Shown: positions 26,085 to 37,311, counted from the first letter of the stretch. The stretch: DNA of 64,000 nucleotides from Candidatus Gastranaerophilales bacterium (GCA_947588745.1 CANPYW010000002.1:1-64000); one strand, 5' to 3'. The notes: a model not told the origin generated them from the sequence alone. Made by a program: numbers and translations.

Positions 26085-26579
26085 TCTCTGAATTTTGTAT
26101 ATCAAATCTGTAAGTTCTCTTACAGCACCCCGTCCTCCTCTTTTTGAAGAAATAAAATCGCAGATATTTTTAACTTCACTTATTGCATCGTTAGGGCAGC
26201 ATGCCAGTCCGACTTCCTTTAACACGCATATATCAGGCAAATCATCGCCCATATATGCAACTTGAGAAAAATCGAGATTATATTCATTTAGTAATTCTTT
26301 CATGGCTATAATCTTATTTTTCTGATTCATATATAATTTTGTCATACCCAAATTTTCAAACCGGTGTTTTACGGCCCCCGACTCACGTGCAGTTATAATG
26401 GCAGTAATTATTCCTGCTTTTGTTAACATTACAATACCTTGACCGTCTTTAGCATTAAATATTTTATATTCCATGCCGTTTCCATCATATATAATGCCGC
26501 CGTCAGTCATAACTCCGTCCACATCAAAAACGACCATTTTAATTTTTGAAACTTTATTTCTAATTTCAATATTAAACAT
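26073..26579 (-). CDS. kdsC: 3-deoxy-D-manno-octulosonate 8-phosphate phosphatase (KdsC)
   Basis: 168-residue HAD-family phosphatase without a cap domain, the KdsC size. Removes phosphate from Kdo-8-P for LPS inner-core synthesis. The nucleophile motif VVFDVDGVMTDGGI, then ITARESGAVKHRFENLG, and the metal-binding YMGDDLPDICVLKEVGLACCPNDA match the family, as does the C-terminal GGRGAVRELTDLI tail. Its start shares one base with the end of kdsD, so the two are cotranscribed and coupled. Confidence 0.95.
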   Translation of the reverse strand: MFNIEIRNKVSKIKMVVFDVDGVMTDGGIIYDGNGMEYKIFNAKDGQGIVMLTKAGIITAIITARESGAVKHRFENLGMTKLYMNQKNKIIAMKELLNEYNLDFSQVAYMGDDLPDICVLKEVGLACCPNDAISEVKNICDFISSKRGGRGAVRELTDLIYKIQRLSV

Positions 26580-27562
26580 TACGCAACTCCGGCTTTTAAT
26601 AAATCATGGATATGAATAATTCCTATAGGCTTTTTATCTTTATCGCATACGGCAAGCGATGTAATTGAATATTTTTCCATATAGCTTAATGCTTTAGCCG
26701 CCATATCATCAGCATCTATAACTTTAGGATTTCTAGTCATGACCATTTTGTTTTTGAGAATTGAAACATCGGGATACCGAAGCAAAATACGTCTTATATC
26801 GCCATCGGTAATCACACCCGTTAATTGGTATTGAGAATTAACTATTAACGCACATCCTAATTTCTTTTTTGAAATTATATCAACTGTTTCAAGGAATGTA
26901 TCCTCTTCATGTGCAATAGGCAAAAGATTTCTATCTTTTAACATTAAATCTTTTATCAAATAAAGTATCCCTTTTCCTAAAGTTCCTGAAGGATGATATA
27001 AAAGAAAATCTTCCGTTGAGAAACCTCTTTTTTTTAATAAGCAGACAGCTATGGCATCACCCATTGCCAAGGTAGCTGTAGTACTTGCTGTTGGAGCTTT
27101 GCCTAAAGGACATGCTTCTTTTTCAACTGATATATCAAAGAATATATCCGCACACTTCCCTAATGTAGAATTTCTATTGCCAGATAGAACAATAAGTGGT
27201 ACGCCAAAACGTTTAATTAAGGGCAATAAGTTTAATAATTCCGTTGTTTCACCACTGTTTGATATTGCAATAATAACATCATCTCTTGTAATTATTCCGG
27301 AATCACCATGAGTACTTTCAGCAGGATGAAGGAAATAGGAAGGCGTTCCGGTTGATGATAAAGTAGCAGCAATTTTTCTGCCAATTAATCCGGATTTTCC
27401 CATGCCGGTAACAATAACACGCCCCTTCGAGGCAATAATAAGTGATATTGTTTCTTCCAAATTATCCGTAATTCTTTCTTTTAATTTTAAAATCGAATCC
27501 GCTTCTATATTAAAAACTTCCTTTGCCAATTCGACCATATCCGTTTGCTGCATAAGTTCCAC
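26579..27562 (-). CDS. kdsD: D-arabinose 5-phosphate isomerase (KpsF/KdsD/GutQ)
   Basis: 327 residues: an N-terminal SIS domain (VIVTGMGKSGLIGRKIAATLSSTGTPSYFLHPAESTHGDSGI) then two CBS domains, the standard layout. It interconverts ribulose-5-P and arabinose-5-P, the first step towards Kdo. GTG 27562 is the likely start because GAGAGG lies 7 bases upstream; the ATG three codons later is too distant from it. KdsC follows directly, giving two Kdo-pathway steps in one operon. Confidence 0.95.
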   Translation of the reverse strand: MELMQQTDMVELAKEVFNIEADSILKLKERITDNLEETISLIIASKGRVIVTGMGKSGLIGRKIAATLSSTGTPSYFLHPAESTHGDSGIITRDDVIIAISNSGETTELLNLLPLIKRFGVPLIVLSGNRNSTLGKCADIFFDISVEKEACPLGKAPTASTTATLAMGDAIAVCLLKKRGFSTEDFLLYHPSGTLGKGILYLIKDLMLKDRNLLPIAHEEDTFLETVDIISKKKLGCALIVNSQYQLTGVITDGDIRRILLRYPDVSILKNKMVMTRNPKVIDADDMAAKALSYMEKYSITSLAVCDKDKKPIGIIHIHDLLKAGVA

Positions 27563-27648
27563 GACATTACCTCTCGGAATTTTTTATATAATCTTGATAT
27601 TTTATTAGAATTATACAATAATAATAATCGTAGTGTAAAATATTTATT

Positions 27649-29463
27649 ATGAAAAAGAATTCAAAAAAAGATAATCCGCAAAAGAAATATTTGCTAAGAA
27701 CCAATATTTTATACACTTTCATTCTTGTTATAGCAAATATTATTGTATTTTACTCCGTTAACGGAGATAAAGCATTATATAATTTAATCAACATATACGC
27801 CTCCATTTTAATAGGCTTTTTATATTATTTCCATATTTCATCAATGTTTTCAAGAAGGCTTCAGAATTTAAAAAATGAAGCTAAATCAATAAACTATCCT
27901 TTATACATAGCTTTGTTTTTGACAATTCTTCTTCTAATCTTCTTGTCCAGTTTTATTTCATTGTATGTAATAAATAAAGATGCTTTAAATATAACTTCTA
28001 TATTTACATTTTTTATGAATTTGGTTTTCTCTGTATTCCCTACGATAATGATTGTCCTATTTATGTATTTTATAGTTCCGGAATTTATTATTCCAGGTAT
28101 TACAATCAAAGATTTAATTAACAAAAATAAATCTAACATTATAAAAATATTATTCATTTTGTTTTTAATTCTAGGTTCTTTAAACATTTTGTTATTTACA
28201 TATAAAAAGATGAGAATTAATACACTTGAAAAATATGAAGTTTCAAAAATCACAGTAGATTTTTCTGATAAATATTTAAAATACGACGAAAATATAAGCC
28301 CTTATTCCAAAAAATTAATGGAACAAGATAAAGTTAAAGTGCCTTTTTTATATGCTAAAGAAGCTGTTCCTTTTAATACATACGACGAAGCTCAAAGATT
28401 TTGCAGTGCATTAAATGCCAGAATGCCTAATTATAAAGAAACATACTATATTGCATTTAATAAATTTGATACTTTCGGAAATAAATATTACTGGACAAGT
28501 GATAAAGACAGAGAACATAACATCGTTATTCATTTCGATAATATGTCATATACAGTACAAAGACAACCAAAAGATGTTAAGCCCATGGTCTTTTGCGTAT
28601 CCGATATAGAGGATAAATTCGGAAAAACAGACAGAAAATATTTCTACAGAAATATAGAACAAGAAAGAAAAGCCGAAATAAAATCAATGGTTGAAAAACC
28701 TTTCAATGTAAATAAATTCAATAACATTTTAAATAATAAAGAAAATAATTACGAGGCAGAAATAGATAATATGCTGACCTCTGAAAAGAAACACGTAAAT
28801 TTCAGCGTAAAAGAAGTTCCCTATGATGTGTTCAATCAATTGATTAATATGGGTTATACATATAATCCGGCTGTATCCATAAAGCAAGAATTTGAAACAA
28901 ATGATTTCGACATGCAAAATCGATTAAACAAAGATTCTAACAAAAAAGAAGTAAGACTTTGTTATTATCCATTTATAAATTATGACGGAATTGATATGCA
29001 CAATGAATTGCAAATATACAAACAAAACTTTTGTTCACCTGCATTCGAATTGATAAACATCAATCCAGAAATGAAAACTAAGCATGAAAAGGATGCATTC
29101 TGTTACTCAAGAGGCGGCAGGCTGCCTAATATTCCGGAATTATACGGCATTCTTAAAACCTACGGTTCAATTACTCCCGGAATTAAATATTGGACAAATA
29201 ACAAACTATCAGATACATATTCAGATACAATGAGTCCGATACTTGTGTATAATCAAGACAGCACATTTGTTAAATTAAAACCGATTTTAGACCAAGAGAA
29301 CGATTCAGCATACACTTACTGTATTAAAAATTCAAAAAATCCTTCAAAAGTAATTGCAAATTACATTTCAAGATTTCCTAATACAGACGGAAAAACACTT
29401 GCAAAACAGAAGTGTCCTAATTGTATATATTATGAAATGCCTGATGTTATATTAAAAAAGTAA
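27649..29463 (+). CDS. polytopic membrane protein with two lectin-like (Lcl/FGE-type) domains
   Basis: 604 residues, not assigned to a named family. The N-terminal about 200 residues hold five or six membrane spans. Two related soluble domains follow, each of the pattern found in Lcl/DUF1566 and sulfatase-modifying-factor C-type-lectin-like folds: AQRFCSALNARMPNYKE...YYWTSDK (Cys252, Trp282, Cys316) and DAFCYSRGGRLPNIPEL...KYWTNNK (Cys485, Trp515, Cys558). Spacing Cys-x29-Trp is identical in both. The second Cys likely closes a disulfide, implying the domains face the periplasm. No catalytic residues of formylglycine-generating enzymes are evident. No ribosome site stands out before the ATG. 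Confidence 0.65.
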   Translation: MKKNSKKDNPQKKYLLRTNILYTFILVIANIIVFYSVNGDKALYNLINIYASILIGFLYYFHISSMFSRRLQNLKNEAKSINYPLYIALFLTILLLIFLSSFISLYVINKDALNITSIFTFFMNLVFSVFPTIMIVLFMYFIVPEFIIPGITIKDLINKNKSNIIKILFILFLILGSLNILLFTYKKMRINTLEKYEVSKITVDFSDKYLKYDENISPYSKKLMEQDKVKVPFLYAKEAVPFNTYDEAQRFCSALNARMPNYKETYYIAFNKFDTFGNKYYWTSDKDREHNIVIHFDNMSYTVQRQPKDVKPMVFCVSDIEDKFGKTDRKYFYRNIEQERKAEIKSMVEKPFNVNKFNNILNNKENNYEAEIDNMLTSEKKHVNFSVKEVPYDVFNQLINMGYTYNPAVSIKQEFETNDFDMQNRLNKDSNKKEVRLCYYPFINYDGIDMHNELQIYKQNFCSPAFELININPEMKTKHEKDAFCYSRGGRLPNIPELYGILKTYGSITPGIKYWTNNKLSDTYSDTMSPILVYNQDSTFVKLKPILDQENDSAYTYCIKNSKNPSKVIANYISRFPNTDGKTLAKQKCPNCIYYEMPDVILKK

Positions 29464-29574
29464 TATAAAATAAAGTTTTTTACGTATTATTTTTTATGTA
29501 TAATATAAAAAGGTTAGAAAACTTTTGAATTTATATTTATTATATATACAAAACAACCGGAGATTGAGGGGAAT

Positions 29575-32574
29575 ATGACAGCCGAAACAATTAACACTAA
29601 TAAATTTTCATTCTCTTTTAAAAAAAATAATATAGACGAAATGTTTCACAATCTGACAGAAAATCCTGTCGGTTGCGAAAAAAAAGACTTTCGGCTTATG
29701 ATAAGCACAATATATCAATTAGTTGAGGACGAATTTGCAACTACATTCCAAAATTCCAGCAACGTCATAAAAAACACCGAGTTTTATCTTATAAAAGAAC
29801 CAAAAGATTTTGAGGTATTTGTTACCCCCACAAACAATTTTGATTTCTATCTTAAATCAAAAGGTTCTATGTTTAGATTTTCTTCAACTTCTTACACGAT
29901 AGAAAAAGACGGAATTCAAAAAGATTTAATAGGCTATAAAATTCCTCTCGATTTAATTTGGGAATATTTTTCAGGATTTGATTGTATTGTAGATAATCCT
30001 AACATTACCGAAACATTTAGTATATTTAATATTTTAACCCAGTTTGTAAAAAAAATGGTTGAAAAGATGTATTTCTTGCCAAAAGTAAATACAACAGATA
30101 AATTTTTCAACATTACATACGAAATGTTTGCCATAAATGATTTTTTGAATGACTCTTTACAAGAAGTATATTCGCTTAATTTTTCTAAAATATCAGATAT
30201 TAAAAATATAGCCGATTTATTAATCGAAAATTATATTAATTACGTAATTTTTAAATTTTTAAAATTTAAGGCTTACAGATTTAAAGATATTATTTCATCA
30301 ATTTATTTTATAAAACAAGCAAATAATAAAAGATTTATACGTTCTTTAGATTTGGCAGAGGCAATAAATGAATGGCTTGACGAAATTTACATAGGGAAAT
30401 ATCCCGTAAGCCCGCAATTAGATATTGAAAAAATTGAAGAAGATAAATTTAAACTTACAATTTCTGTAAAATCAAATGACAAAAAATTAAACGAAAAAGA
30501 ACCGCCCAAAAAATTAATAGATATTTACAAAGAAGGTGAATATTGGGGGCTTCAAAATACTTATATCGTAAGCATTGTTGAAAAACAGCTGAATTACGCA
30601 ATAAGATACTACAAAGAACTTGAACAGCTTTTTGAGGACGAAGAAAAACTTTATATGTATTTATCATTAAATGATGTGTATAAATTAATGATACATACGG
30701 CGTATTATCTAAATAAAGCAGGAATTAACATCAACTTCCCGCCTAATTTCGGTAACATTGTTGTTCCACGAGCATCAATAAATGCGAAAATAAAATCATC
30801 CAGAGAACAGGATGTGGCAGATATATTAAACGGAAAGGGTGGAAATATAAGCCTTGCCGGAATATTTGATTTTTCTTTCCAAGTTGCAATCGGTGATGAG
30901 AAGATTTCTGTTGAAGAATTTGAAAAATTAATAAAAAATGCAAACGGGATTATAGAATTTAAAGATAAATATATATTAATAGATCAGGCTGAAGCACAAG
31001 CAATAATAGAAAAACTAAAATCTCCAAAAATTGATAAAATTACAAGAATGGAAATGCTTCACGCTGCATTTTCAGGTCATTTAAACGAATACGAATTTGA
31101 TTATGATGAAGCCTTCGCAAATATAGTAAAAGATTTAGGCAAAGCAGTTGAAATTACACCGCCTGCTAATTTAAAAGGAGAATTAAGACCATACCAATTA
31201 AGTGGACTAAAATGGCTGTATACAAATACTTCTAAAGGATTTGGGTCTTGTATAGCAGATGACATGGGCTTAGGTAAAACTATTCAGGTTATAAGTTTAA
31301 TCCTAAAATTAAAAGAAGAAGGTAAATTAAAAGCACCTGTTCTTGTAATATGTCCAACTACATTAATGGGAAACTGGATTAAAGAATTAAATATGTTTGC
31401 ACCAAATTTAAAAGCAAGTGCATACCACGGTGCAGAAAGACAGCTTGACTTAAAAGCAGATATATTGATTACTACATTTGCAATTTTAAGAATCGATATT
31501 GAAGAAGTTAAAAAAACAAACTGGGGCATGGTTGTAGTAGACGAAGCTCAGAATATAAAAAATCCGGATACATCTCAAACTGCTGCGGTTAAGTCATTAA
31601 AATCAGACATAAAAATAGCAATGACAGGTACTCCGGTCGAAAACAAACTAACAGAATTATGGAGTATATTTGATTTTATAAACAAAGGGTATTTGGGGTC
31701 AATAAGAGATTTTCAAAAATGCTACGCTATCCCGATTGAGAGATTTAAACAATATGAACAAGCTGATAAATTAAAACTTTCTATATCTCCGTTTGTATTA
31801 AGAAGATTAAAAACAGATAAAACAATCATTGATGATTTACCCGAAAAAATGGTACTGGATGAATACTGCTATTTGACAAAAACGCAAGCAGCTTTATATG
31901 AAAAAACATTAAACAGCTTAATGAACGATATATCATCACAAACAGGTATAAACAGACGAGGAATAATTTTCAAACTTATTACCGCATTAAAGCAAATATG
32001 CAACCATCCTTTCCAATATTTAAAATGCGGAGAAATGACAAAGGATGTATCGGGTAAAACAGAGAAGTTTATTTCTTTATTATCTCAAATACTTGATAAT
32101 GACGAAAAAGTTATTGCATTTACGCAGTATAAAGAAATGGGAAATATTCTTTCAGCAATTATACAAAATGAACTGAATATCACACCATTATTCTTTCATG
32201 GTTCATTAAACACAACTCAAAGACAAAAAATGCTGCAAGAATTTGAAACCAATCCCGATAAAAAAATAATGTTATTGTCGTTAAAAGCCGGTGGAACCGG
32301 TTTAAACTTGACATCGGCAACAAATGTAATACATTATGATTTATGGTGGAATCCGGCAGTAGAAGAACAAGCAACCGACAGAAGCTACCGTATTGGACAA
32401 GACAAAAATGTAATGGTTCATCGTTTAGTAACGATAGGGACATTTGAAGAAAAAATAGATGAAATGATTAAACAGAAAAAAGAACTTGTTAATCTTGCCG
32501 TATTTGAAGGTGAAAAAGTTATTACAGAACTTTCAGACGAAGAAATATACAACATATTCAGTCTTGGAAGCTAG
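29575..32574 (+). CDS. SNF2/SWI2-family DNA-dependent ATPase (helicase-like)
   Basis: 999 residues. After about 530 residues of poorly conserved N-terminal sequence typical of bacterial SNF2 proteins, the motor begins: LRPYQLSGLKWLY, Walker A DDMGLGKT (562-569), CPTTLMGNW, DEAQ (656-659), MTGTPVENKLTELWSIFDF, and the second RecA lobe with FTQYKEMG, FFHGSLNT..R, LKAGGTGLNLTSATNVIHYDLWWNPAVEEQATDR and the motif VI arginine in SYRIGQ. Such proteins translocate on duplex DNA to remodel protein-DNA complexes. HepA/RapA and phage-defence SNF2s are relatives, but no defence genes flank it. GAGGGG lies before the ATG. Confidence 0.92.
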   Translation: MTAETINTNKFSFSFKKNNIDEMFHNLTENPVGCEKKDFRLMISTIYQLVEDEFATTFQNSSNVIKNTEFYLIKEPKDFEVFVTPTNNFDFYLKSKGSMFRFSSTSYTIEKDGIQKDLIGYKIPLDLIWEYFSGFDCIVDNPNITETFSIFNILTQFVKKMVEKMYFLPKVNTTDKFFNITYEMFAINDFLNDSLQEVYSLNFSKISDIKNIADLLIENYINYVIFKFLKFKAYRFKDIISSIYFIKQANNKRFIRSLDLAEAINEWLDEIYIGKYPVSPQLDIEKIEEDKFKLTISVKSNDKKLNEKEPPKKLIDIYKEGEYWGLQNTYIVSIVEKQLNYAIRYYKELEQLFEDEEKLYMYLSLNDVYKLMIHTAYYLNKAGININFPPNFGNIVVPRASINAKIKSSREQDVADILNGKGGNISLAGIFDFSFQVAIGDEKISVEEFEKLIKNANGIIEFKDKYILIDQAEAQAIIEKLKSPKIDKITRMEMLHAAFSGHLNEYEFDYDEAFANIVKDLGKAVEITPPANLKGELRPYQLSGLKWLYTNTSKGFGSCIADDMGLGKTIQVISLILKLKEEGKLKAPVLVICPTTLMGNWIKELNMFAPNLKASAYHGAERQLDLKADILITTFAILRIDIEEVKKTNWGMVVVDEAQNIKNPDTSQTAAVKSLKSDIKIAMTGTPVENKLTELWSIFDFINKGYLGSIRDFQKCYAIPIERFKQYEQADKLKLSISPFVLRRLKTDKTIIDDLPEKMVLDEYCYLTKTQAALYEKTLNSLMNDISSQTGINRRGIIFKLITALKQICNHPFQYLKCGEMTKDVSGKTEKFISLLSQILDNDEKVIAFTQYKEMGNILSAIIQNELNITPLFFHGSLNTTQRQKMLQEFETNPDKKIMLLSLKAGGTGLNLTSATNVIHYDLWWNPAVEEQATDRSYRIGQDKNVMVHRLVTIGTFEEKIDEMIKQKKELVNLAVFEGEKVITELSDEEIYNIFSLGS

Positions 32575-32641
32575 ATTAAATACAGTTGATTAAAATATTA
32601 ATAGATATAAATAATTTTTTATTAGCAAAATTTTAACATTA

Positions 32642-32689
32642 ACAAGTATATTCTTAAACACCTTTAAAAAGTTAAAAGAATATACTTGT
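32642..32689. repeat. perfect 14-bp inverted repeat between converging genes
   Basis: ACAAGTATATTCTT (32642-32655) and its exact complement AAGAATATACTTGT (32676-32689) are separated by 20 bases. They are flanked outside by GCAAAATTT on both sides (about 32624 and 32690) in direct orientation. There is no T-run typical of an intrinsic terminator. It lies between the ends of the SNF2 gene and the small regulator gene and could be a transcript-stabilising hairpin or a protein site. Confidence 0.6.
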
Positions 32690-32747
32690 GCAAAATTTCA
32701 TAGAATAAAAAACTAAACTACAAAACCTGAAATCAAAACTTTAGATA

Positions 32748-32963
32748 TTAAAAAGTGAATAATTCAGACTCATTAATATCAAGGATTTCACAAATCTTAA
32801 ATACAAGATTTATGCTTACACCTCTTTTTGCAGTTTCAATCTTAGCTAAATGTTCTCTTGAAATATTGAGCATATCAGCTAACTGATTTTGTGAAAGATT
32901 TTTATTCTTTCTTTCTTTTGCAATGTTTTTTCCTAATGCTATGTTTTTTTCTACTTCGTTCAT
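32748..32963 (-). CDS. small XRE-family transcriptional regulator
   Basis: 71 residues consisting of one helix-turn-helix domain of the Cro/C1 type: LGKNIAKERKNKNLSQNQLADMLNISREHLAKIETAKRGVSINLVFKICEILDI. The order helix, NLSQNQLA, turn, ISREHLAKIE recognition helix is classic. No second domain for ligand or oligomerisation. It stands alone, converging on the SNF2 gene. Target unknown. Confidence 0.88.
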   Translation of the reverse strand: MNEVEKNIALGKNIAKERKNKNLSQNQLADMLNISREHLAKIETAKRGVSINLVFKICEILDINESELFTF

Positions 32964-33026
32964 AATAAATATATTATGTAACCTTTTTTAAAATTTGTAT
33001 GTAGTCTAATTGGCTACATTTAGGAA

Positions 33027-33272
33027 TTATTTTAAAATTGTATACAAGGTGGATGATTCTTGAACAGAAACATTACCGGAAGGCAGTTTTAATACTTTAA
33101 CATCAATAGTAACATCTGCCTGAACGATAGAAATCACATCTCCGACTTTAAGTTGTTTTGAAGGTTTAGATGAAACACCGTTAACTAACACACGCCCCTG
33201 ATCGGAAACTTTATTAGCAACAGTTCTTCTTTTAATTAAACGTGAAACTTTTAAAAATTTATCTAGCCTCAT
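33027..33272 (-). CDS. S4-domain RNA-binding protein, RqcP/YabO-like
   Basis: 81 residues, one S4 domain with the RqcP signature start MRLDKFLKVSRLIKRRTVANKVSDQGRVLVNG, followed by KPSKQLKVGDVISI. In Firmicutes RqcP works with RqcH on stalled 50S subunits, adding C-terminal alanine tails during ribosome rescue. The alternative, Hsp15, is longer and has a basic tail absent here. The gene is monocistronic and diverges from the atpD promoter. Confidence 0.85.
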   Translation of the reverse strand: MRLDKFLKVSRLIKRRTVANKVSDQGRVLVNGVSSKPSKQLKVGDVISIVQADVTIDVKVLKLPSGNVSVQESSTLYTILK

Positions 33273-33310
33273 AGTTATATTATAACATTAATATTAAAGA
33301 TAATTAATTT

Positions 33311-33339
33311 TTTACAAAAAGAATATATAATTGTATAAT
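33311..33339 (+). promoter_or_regulatory. sigma-70-type promoter for atpD-atpC
   Basis: TTTACA (33311-33316), a 17-base spacer and a perfect TATAAT (33334-33339), 31 bases before the atpD ATG. It shows that atpDC has its own promoter and is not part of a larger atp operon. Confidence 0.8.
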
Positions 33340-33358
33340 AATATAGAATGGCAAATAG

Positions 33359-34777
<1,419 letters not shown>

Positions 34778-34788
34778 GAACAAAATAA

Positions 34789-35193
34789 ATGTCTGAAAAC
34801 AAGATACATCTTAAAATAATAACACCTGAAAAAATCGTATATGAAAATGATGTAGATTCCATATATGCACAGGGAGAAGCGGGAAGCTTCGGTATTTTGC
34901 CTAATCACATACCGTTTATGGCGGCACTTGCAATTGGTACGGCAAAAGCGGAAATATCGGGAGAAACAATTAATTTCTCAATTATAGGCGGAGCGTTCCA
35001 GTTTAAAAACAATGAAGCAATAATTTTAACAGAAGTTGCCGAAATAGGAAGCGATATAGACGTTACCAGAGCACAACTTGCAAAAGAAAGAGCAGAAGCA
35101 AAATTAGGCAATGCCTCAACTCAACATGATATAAAAATAGCAAATGCTGCTCTTGCAAGAGCAATGGCAAGATTAAAAGCCGCCTCAAAATAA
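34789..35193 (+). CDS. atpC: F-type ATP synthase subunit epsilon
   Basis: 134 residues, usual length. The N-terminal beta-sandwich (IHLKIITPEKIVYENDVDSIYAQGEAGSFGILPNHIPFMAAL) and the C-terminal helical hairpin (VTRAQLAKERAEAKLG...ALARAMARLKAA) are clear. Part of the central stalk, inhibits ATP hydrolysis through its C-terminal helices. It begins 11 bases after atpD and is followed by a terminator, so the unit has two genes only. Confidence 0.96.
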   Translation: MSENKIHLKIITPEKIVYENDVDSIYAQGEAGSFGILPNHIPFMAALAIGTAKAEISGETINFSIIGGAFQFKNNEAIILTEVAEIGSDIDVTRAQLAKERAEAKLGNASTQHDIKIANAALARAMARLKAASK

Positions 35194-35217
35194 TTTTTTG
35201 TAAACAAATATTAAGCT

Positions 35218-35252
35218 AGCTTTAATTAAAGAAAATTAATTAAAGCTTTTTT
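35218..35252 (+). terminator. intrinsic terminator of atpD-atpC
   Basis: 12-bp perfect stem AGCTTTAATTAA (35218-35229) / TTAATTAAAGCT (35236-35247) with a 6-base loop, followed by a T-run. The stem is AT-rich but uninterrupted. Confidence 0.8.
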
Positions 35253-35337
35253 AATGTAAAGTTTTATAAATTAAATCATACATTCAAACGGCGGCAAAAT
35301 AAAAATATAACAATATAATGATTACAGGGAAATTTGT

Positions 35338-35895
35338 ATGGATATTTCAAACAATGGATTAAATCAACCGGTCAGTTTTTATCAAAAGAATACCGGAAAC
35401 AATATAAATTATGCTATAAGCGGTGATAACCTCTTATATACAACCAATGTTTTTATGAAAGAAGCACAGGCTCAAAATAATATAAGCAATCAAATATTAC
35501 AAAAACCCAAAAGGAAAAACCATAGCAAAAGATTGAATACTGTAGATACCGATTATCTGCCCGATTTTGCGGAAGCGGAATATGATGAAAAAAATACAGA
35601 AAACAGCGAAAATTTTTTTCTTGAAAATAAATCAAAAAATATGTTTAAAAAATTTAACAATGTCATAAAATTCATTACAAGTTCAATTCCGCTGGTCAAT
35701 TATTTCTTTTTAAGGAATAAAGAAAAAACAATAAAAAATACAATAATAAAATTAAATGATATTAACCAGAATGTTGATGAAATAATAAATACAACGGCAC
35801 CATACGGTGAAGAAGCAACATTATATGATAATTTAGCAAATAATCTTAGTAAAGCGGCAAATATTATAGGCGAAACAAACAAAAAAAATTGGTAA
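35338..35895 (+). CDS. hypothetical protein, lineage-specific
   Basis: 185 residues, no recognised family. The N-terminal about 100 residues are polar and low-complexity (Asn/Gln/Lys/Glu), probably disordered. A moderately hydrophobic stretch at about 105-125 (FNNVIKFITSSIPLVNYFFL) may be membrane- or partner-binding. The C-terminal about 55 residues look helical (TIIKLNDINQNVDEIINTT... LYDNLANNLSKAANIIG). AGGGAAATTT precedes the ATG. It lies alone between atpC and ftsZ. Confidence 0.5.
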   Translation: MDISNNGLNQPVSFYQKNTGNNINYAISGDNLLYTTNVFMKEAQAQNNISNQILQKPKRKNHSKRLNTVDTDYLPDFAEAEYDEKNTENSENFFLENKSKNMFKKFNNVIKFITSSIPLVNYFFLRNKEKTIKNTIIKLNDINQNVDEIINTTAPYGEEATLYDNLANNLSKAANIIGETNKKNW

Positions 35896-36055
35896 AAAGA
35901 TTTGTCAAATAAATTCATAAACTTATATTAATATTTCGAGTTTTTTTCTTTACTATTTCAAACATTTACAATACTATGTTAATGGTAGAACTTATACAAT
36001 CAAAATAAAACTATCAAACATAAATAAAAGTAATAGAAATAAAGAGGGCACATAA

Positions 36056-37231
36056 GTGGAAAATTTTGTTCCGGACATATTTGGCAAGAAAGAGAATAGT
36101 ACCAATAATTCAACACCATTACAAACAGGCGGTACGCCGGCAGATATAAAAGTCATAGGTGTTGGCGGCGGCGGTGGTAATGCTGTAAACCGTATGATAA
36201 AAGCAGGCTTAGGCGGTGTAGAATTTTGGGCTTTAAATACAGATGTTCAAGTCCTTGAAATGTCATTAGCTGAAAATAAAATCAGAATTGGAAGCAAATT
36301 AACAAACGGATTAGGTGCGGGCGGTAACCCTGAAAAAGGCGAAAAGTCTGCTGAAGAAACAAGAGATGAAATAGTAAATGCTATCGGAAAAGCAGATATG
36401 GTATTTGTAACTGCCGGAATGGGCGGTGGTACAGGTACAGGTGCTGCTCCTGTTGTAGCCAGAATAGCTAAAGAATTAGGTGCTTTAACAATAGGTGTAG
36501 TAACCAAGCCCTTTGGTTTTGAAGGCAAAAAGAGAATGAATCAAGCTCTGCAAGGTATTGAAAAATTAAAAGAAACCGTAGATGCTTTAATTGTTATTCC
36601 TAACGATAAATTGCTTGAAGTTGTTGACAGAAGAACAACAATGAGAGAAGCTTTCCAAGTTGTTGATGAAGTATTATTAAGAGGTGTACAAGGTATATCT
36701 GATATAATTACTGTTCCGGGCATGATAAATGTTGACTTCGCCGATGTAAGAAGCGTAATGGAATCATCAGGTTCAGCATTAATGGGTATCGGACGTGGCA
36801 CAGGCGAAGGCAGAGCATTAGAAGCTGCAAAAGCGGCTATCAATTCTCCTCTGCTCGAAACTTCAATATATGGTGCATCGGGTATCATAATGAATGTAAC
36901 CGGAGGCCCGGATATGACACTTCACGAAGTAACAGAAGCAGCACAATTAGTACAAGAAGCAGTTGCTGACGATGCTATATTCCACTTTGGTGAAGTTATT
37001 GATGAAAGAATACAAGGTGAAATTCAAATTACTGTTATTGCAACAGGTTTTGAGTTAAAGAAAAATCAGGTTGAAAAATTTGCACAACAAGAACAAGAAG
37101 AAAAACCAATTCCAAGTGCAATGGATTTATTCGGAAGCGGCAGCATAAGCCAGCCATCACCCAAAATTTCAAAATCAGCTGCGGAGTTTGCAAATAATAT
37201 TCTTGATATACCTGAATTTTTAAAGAAATAA
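36056..37231 (+). CDS. ftsZ: cell division protein FtsZ
   Basis: 391 residues with a GTG start preceded by AGAGGG. Tubulin-like GTPase forming the division ring. Nucleotide-binding [14 protein letters not shown], tubulin signature [13 protein letters not shown], the T7 loop [11 protein letters not shown] and [26 protein letters not shown] are all present. A short linker leads to the conserved C-terminal peptide DIPEFLKK, the docking site for FtsA/SepF-type partners. Single gene with its own terminator; no ftsA or ftsQ beside it, as in cyanobacteria, which lack FtsA. Confidence 0.98.
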   Translation: MENFVPDIFGKKENSTNNSTPLQTGGTPADIKVIGVGGGGGNAVNRMIKAGLGGVEFWALNTDVQVLEMSLAENKIRIGSKLTNGLGAGGNPEKGEKSAEETRDEIVNAIGKADMVFVTAGMGGGTGTGAAPVVARIAKELGALTIGVVTKPFGFEGKKRMNQALQGIEKLKETVDALIVIPNDKLLEVVDRRTTMREAFQVVDEVLLRGVQGISDIITVPGMINVDFADVRSVMESSGSALMGIGRGTGEGRALEAAKAAINSPLLETSIYGASGIIMNVTGGPDMTLHEVTEAAQLVQEAVADDAIFHFGEVIDERIQGEIQITVIATGFELKKNQVEKFAQQEQEEKPIPSAMDLFGSGSISQPSPKISKSAAEFANNILDIPEFLKK

Positions 37232-37244
37232 AAATACAATATTA

Positions 37245-37280
37245 AATAAAAGCTCTAACAGATTGTTAGAGCTTTTATTT
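37245..37280 (+). terminator. intrinsic terminator after ftsZ
   Basis: Stem AAAGCTCTAACA (37249-37260) pairs with TGTTAGAGCTTT (37264-37275) around a 3-base loop, then a T-rich tract. A-rich sequence on the left would let it act on the converging small gene too. Confidence 0.85.
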
Positions 37281-37311
37281 ATGTTCAATTTTAGAGATGA
37301 AAACCAAAATA

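Noticed and set aside
29575-32574. SNF2 ATPase as part of a phage-defence island
   Set aside because: Neighbours are a membrane lectin-like protein, a small regulator and rqcP-like; no nuclease, methylase or other defence gene adjoins.
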